Origin: Candidatus Omnitrophota bacterium
Lineage (GTDB): Bacteria; Omnitrophota; Gorgyraeia; Gygaellales; Profunditerraquicolaceae
Assembly (NCBI GenBank): GCA_028715415.1
Contig: JAQURX010000003.1
Location: 121,903-173,935, forward strand
DNA: 52,033 nt
Reading direction: 5' to 3'
The notes under the pieces were generated by a model, which was given only the letters and a program-made list of their open reading frames with translations, did not search any database and was not told where the DNA came from. The stretch's first letter is position 1, and the number at the start of each line of letters is the position of its first letter. Made by a program: the position numbers and the translations under genes. Shown piece by piece: positions 49,765 through 52,033 of the stretch.

Positions 49765-49778
49765 AAAAAGGAATTAAA

Positions 49779-51119
49779 TTGGTGTCTTTAAAGAAATTCT
49801 CTTCGTATTTTTTCAATTCCTCGTTATCTCTGTTAATCAAGAATTCTTCCCGGCTTTTTATTGCCGATATTTTTGTCCAGGGGATAAGTTTTGTCCAAGC
49901 GCTTATAGTTGCCAGATTGTTGGGTGTCTCCGATTTCGGGCTTTTAGCTTTAATTACTGTTTATGTGGTTATTATTAATCAAGTAGTAGATTTTAGAATC
50001 AGAGAAACAGTAGTTAAATATGTTTCGGAATTCTTGGTAAAAAATGATAAACAAAGGCTTTGGGCTACGATAAGGCTTTGTTATTTTATTGATATTTCTA
50101 CAGGAGTTTTGGCATTCTTGTTGGTTATCTCTACCGCAGGCTTGGCAGCTAACTATTTATTTCATCGTCCGGATACTCAAGGCCTAATTAGTTTTTATGC
50201 TATTATCCTTCTTTTTTCAACAGTGGATGGTACTTGCCTGGGGATTTTGACTGTTTTTGATAAATTTCTTTCTCTTTCCATATATTCAATGATCTCAACA
50301 TTAGTCAAATTTATTCTAGTCATATCATTCCTTAGTTATTCTCGAAGTATCCATAGTGTATTAACTGCATATATAATCGGTTCATTTTTAAGCAGCTTAA
50401 TCTTGATATATATATCTATTAAGACAATCAGAAATTCATTTTGGCACAAAGGGATTAAAGGAGGCTTAAGCCTTCTCTCCGGAAGAAAGGCTGAAATAAC
50501 CAAATTCCTTTTAAATACCAACATTAATGAACTGCTGACTTTATTTACCAAGAATATTGATGTTCTTATTTTAGGCTATTTTCGTATGCCGCTGGAAGTA
50601 GGCTACTACCGTTTAGCTAAAAATTTTGTTGAAGCGATAACTTTAGTAAGTGCTCCCGTTAGCACGGCAATTTACCCGCAGATTTCAAAATTGTGGTCAA
50701 GCAATAAGATTAAGGAGCTCAAGATTCTTATAAAAAGAGCTACAATCCTTTTAGCTGGCATAACTTTACCCATTGCTGTTTTGTTATTTTTCTTTAGCGG
50801 GGTAATTATTCAATATTTCTTAGGAGTTAGTTATTTACCGGCTGCCCAATCAATAAGAATAATGCTTTGGGGGCTTTTAGTCGCGGTAATCTTGCTTTGG
50901 GTCAGGCCATTTTATTTATCTATTGGAAGGCCCGGGGTATTAAGCCTTATAAATGTATTTAATGCATTTACCATGTTTATTTTTTCTTTAATTATAGTCC
51001 CTAAATTTGGGTTTATTGGCAGTTCAATAATGTATGTTTATCCGTATCTTGTGGGACATGTATTGGCGCTATTCTTTCTTTATAGGCTGATAAACAAGGC
51101 TTTGAAATCAGAGGTTTAA
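49779..51119 (+). CDS. Polysaccharide flippase (Wzx-like, MATE/MOP superfamily)
   Basis: The 446-residue protein has twelve or more hydrophobic helices and the Wzx-type N-terminus DIFVQGISFVQALIVARLLGVSDFGLLALI. It moves lipid-linked repeat units across the inner membrane. The start is TTG at 49779 or GTG at 49782, both after AAAAAAGGAA; I cannot choose firmly. It follows the Wzy-type gene by 14 bp and completes the Wzx/Wzy/Wzc/Wza set. Confidence 0.9.
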   Translation: MVSLKKFSSYFFNSSLSLLIKNSSRLFIADIFVQGISFVQALIVARLLGVSDFGLLALITVYVVIINQVVDFRIRETVVKYVSEFLVKNDKQRLWATIRLCYFIDISTGVLAFLLVISTAGLAANYLFHRPDTQGLISFYAIILLFSTVDGTCLGILTVFDKFLSLSIYSMISTLVKFILVISFLSYSRSIHSVLTAYIIGSFLSSLILIYISIKTIRNSFWHKGIKGGLSLLSGRKAEITKFLLNTNINELLTLFTKNIDVLILGYFRMPLEVGYYRLAKNFVEAITLVSAPVSTAIYPQISKLWSSNKIKELKILIKRATILLAGITLPIAVLLFFFSGVIIQYFLGVSYLPAAQSIRIMLWGLLVAVILLWVRPFYLSIGRPGVLSLINVFNAFTMFIFSLIIVPKFGFIGSSIMYVYPYLVGHVLALFFLYRLINKALKSEV

Positions 51120-51121
51120 AA

Positions 51122-52033
51122 ATGTTAGCAACAAAAGGCTGCATTGTTTGTAAAAAAAACCAAGTACAATTGTTGTATCCTTCTTTAAATATCGTTAAAT
51201 GCCAGAATTGCGGTTTTATCTATAGAGATGCCAAGATTGATCCCGGATACTATGTTAAATTTGAGACGTATAAAGAATTTTTGGAAGATTCAGCAAAGTT
51301 AGCTTTTAGAAAACGCAATATCAGCCATCGTTTTGATTTTATAGAAAAGGTTACAACAAAGAAAGGCAAATTTCTTGATATTGGCACTAATGAGGGGTTT
51401 GTTTTACTTGAAGCAAAGAAAAGAGGATTTGAGGCGGTTGGGTGTGAACCGAATATCTATGCAGCTGAGTACGCCAAGTCATTAGGTTTTACTGTATTTG
51501 ATGAATATTTTGAAGGTTGTTTTGAAAACTTAAAAGTAATTGCTCCTTTTGAGTTTATTAGTTTGTTCCATGTTTTAGAACATGTCCCAGATCCGAATGC
51601 TACCCTCCAGATGATTAAAACAATTCTTTCTAAAGACGGATATTTAATAATTGAGGTTCCGGATATAACCAGCCCCAGTGCTAAGATTTATAAATGGGAA
51701 GAATTGCGGATAGGCAAAGAACACCTGTCATATTTTAATAAACATTCATTAGGGCAGCTATTGGAAAATAACGGTTTTAAGGTTGTGTTTTGCAAAAGAA
51801 GGAGTGCCGATGAGTTTAATCGCTCCTTTTGCAATAATTTAATCAGGTTGCCTTTATTTATGCAGGCGTATATTGCGGCAAGAAAAGTTAAAGCATTCTT
51901 AAAAAAACTGTTTGGTTCTCAGCCTCCACCGCGCAAGAGTTTGGAAGACAATAGAGAGTTATGGATAACAGGGAAGATGGAAGATAAGAGGTATTTTCTT
52001 TCTAAGCTTTTGGGAGATCGGAAGAGCGTCGTG
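51122..52033 (+). CDS. SAM-dependent methyltransferase with N-terminal zinc finger (3' end outside window)
   Basis: The reading frame is open from the ATG at 51122, 2 bp after the flippase stop, to the window end, giving 304 residues without a stop. An N-terminal C-x2-C (CIVC) and C-x2-C (CQNC) pair at about 7-33 resembles a zinc ribbon. The methyltransferase core has GKFLDIGTNEGFVLLEAKKRG (motif I), VGCEPN, FISLFHVLEHVPDP and LSKDGYLIIEVPD. Such proteins often modify sugars or lipids in surface loci. The C-terminus is missing, so the full length is unknown. Confidence 0.88.
   Translation, partial: MLATKGCIVCKKNQVQLLYPSLNIVKCQNCGFIYRDAKIDPGYYVKFETYKEFLEDSAKLAFRKRNISHRFDFIEKVTTKKGKFLDIGTNEGFVLLEAKKRGFEAVGCEPNIYAAEYAKSLGFTVFDEYFEGCFENLKVIAPFEFISLFHVLEHVPDPNATLQMIKTILSKDGYLIIEVPDITSPSAKIYKWEELRIGKEHLSYFNKHSLGQLLENNGFKVVFCKRRSADEFNRSFCNNLIRLPLFMQAYIAARKVKAFLKKLFGSQPPPRKSLEDNRELWITGKMEDKRYFLSKLLGDRKSVV

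Overview
This 52 kb window is ordinary protein-coding bacterial DNA, AT-rich and densely packed, nearly all on the + strand and mostly joined by 1-25 bp overlaps. The two-membrane surface machinery (Wza-type export protein, pseudopilins, lipoprotein) points to a Gram-negative-type bacterium. The gene mixture and the lysine-rich style fit an uncultured lineage such as Omnitrophota, but this is an impression, not a demonstration. No rRNA, tRNA, CRISPR array, transposase or phage gene was seen. No stretch over 300 bases lacks a gene.

Region 1 (1-8.2 kb) is housekeeping: the end of an EF-G-type factor, a YchF relative without a GTPase motif, purH, folC, mnmE and folE, then an SGNH-like membrane protein. 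folC carries two in-frame insertions of a heptameric DNA repeat. Region 2 (8.2-15 kb) holds a PKD lipoprotein, a PilZ protein, a membrane glycosyltransferase, a methyltransferase and a complete ECF-type Ni/Co uptake operon (cbiM, PDGLE protein, cbiQ, cbiO). Region 3 (15-24 kb) has three pilin-like proteins, comM on the minus strand, a coiled-coil membrane protein, a DUF212 membrane protein, an L,D-transpeptidase, accA, a PadR regulator and a second membrane glycosyltransferase.

Region 4 (24-43.5 kb) is the accessory island and the most interesting part. Its first half encodes a ketosynthase pair in which one partner has lost all three catalytic residues (a KS-alpha/KS-beta or chain-length-factor arrangement), with a B12-type radical SAM enzyme, an acyl carrier protein, a phytoene-desaturase-like flavoenzyme and a GNAT acyltransferase. 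Its second half starts with a 42-residue peptide gene that has its own promoter and terminator and a lasso-leader-like motif (Y-x2-P-x-F-x3-G). Two PqqD-type peptide chaperones, two tandem radical SAM/SPASM-like enzymes, a YdjC deacetylase, a third radical SAM enzyme and three glycosyltransferases follow. Then come a divergent PqqD/HprK-like kinase pair, an ABC exporter and an NTP_transf_5 protein. I read this as a candidate ribosomally made, post-translationally modified peptide (RiPP) locus of undescribed type. It may be coupled to a fatty-acyl or polyketide chain supplied by the neighbouring genes. The parts are visible; the pathway is inference.

Region 5 (43.5-52 kb) is a polysaccharide synthesis and export operon: Wza-like protein, Wzc-like kinase, ExeA-like ATPase, a degenerate HD-GYP protein, a Wzy/ligase-type protein, a Wzx-type flippase and the start of a methyltransferase gene cut by the window end.

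Non-coding signals include several good sigma-70-like promoters, some placing the start codon 5-6 nt after the -10 box (leaderless candidates), two long hairpins before purH, a GC-rich repeat present in two inverted copies, and a branched structure before comM.
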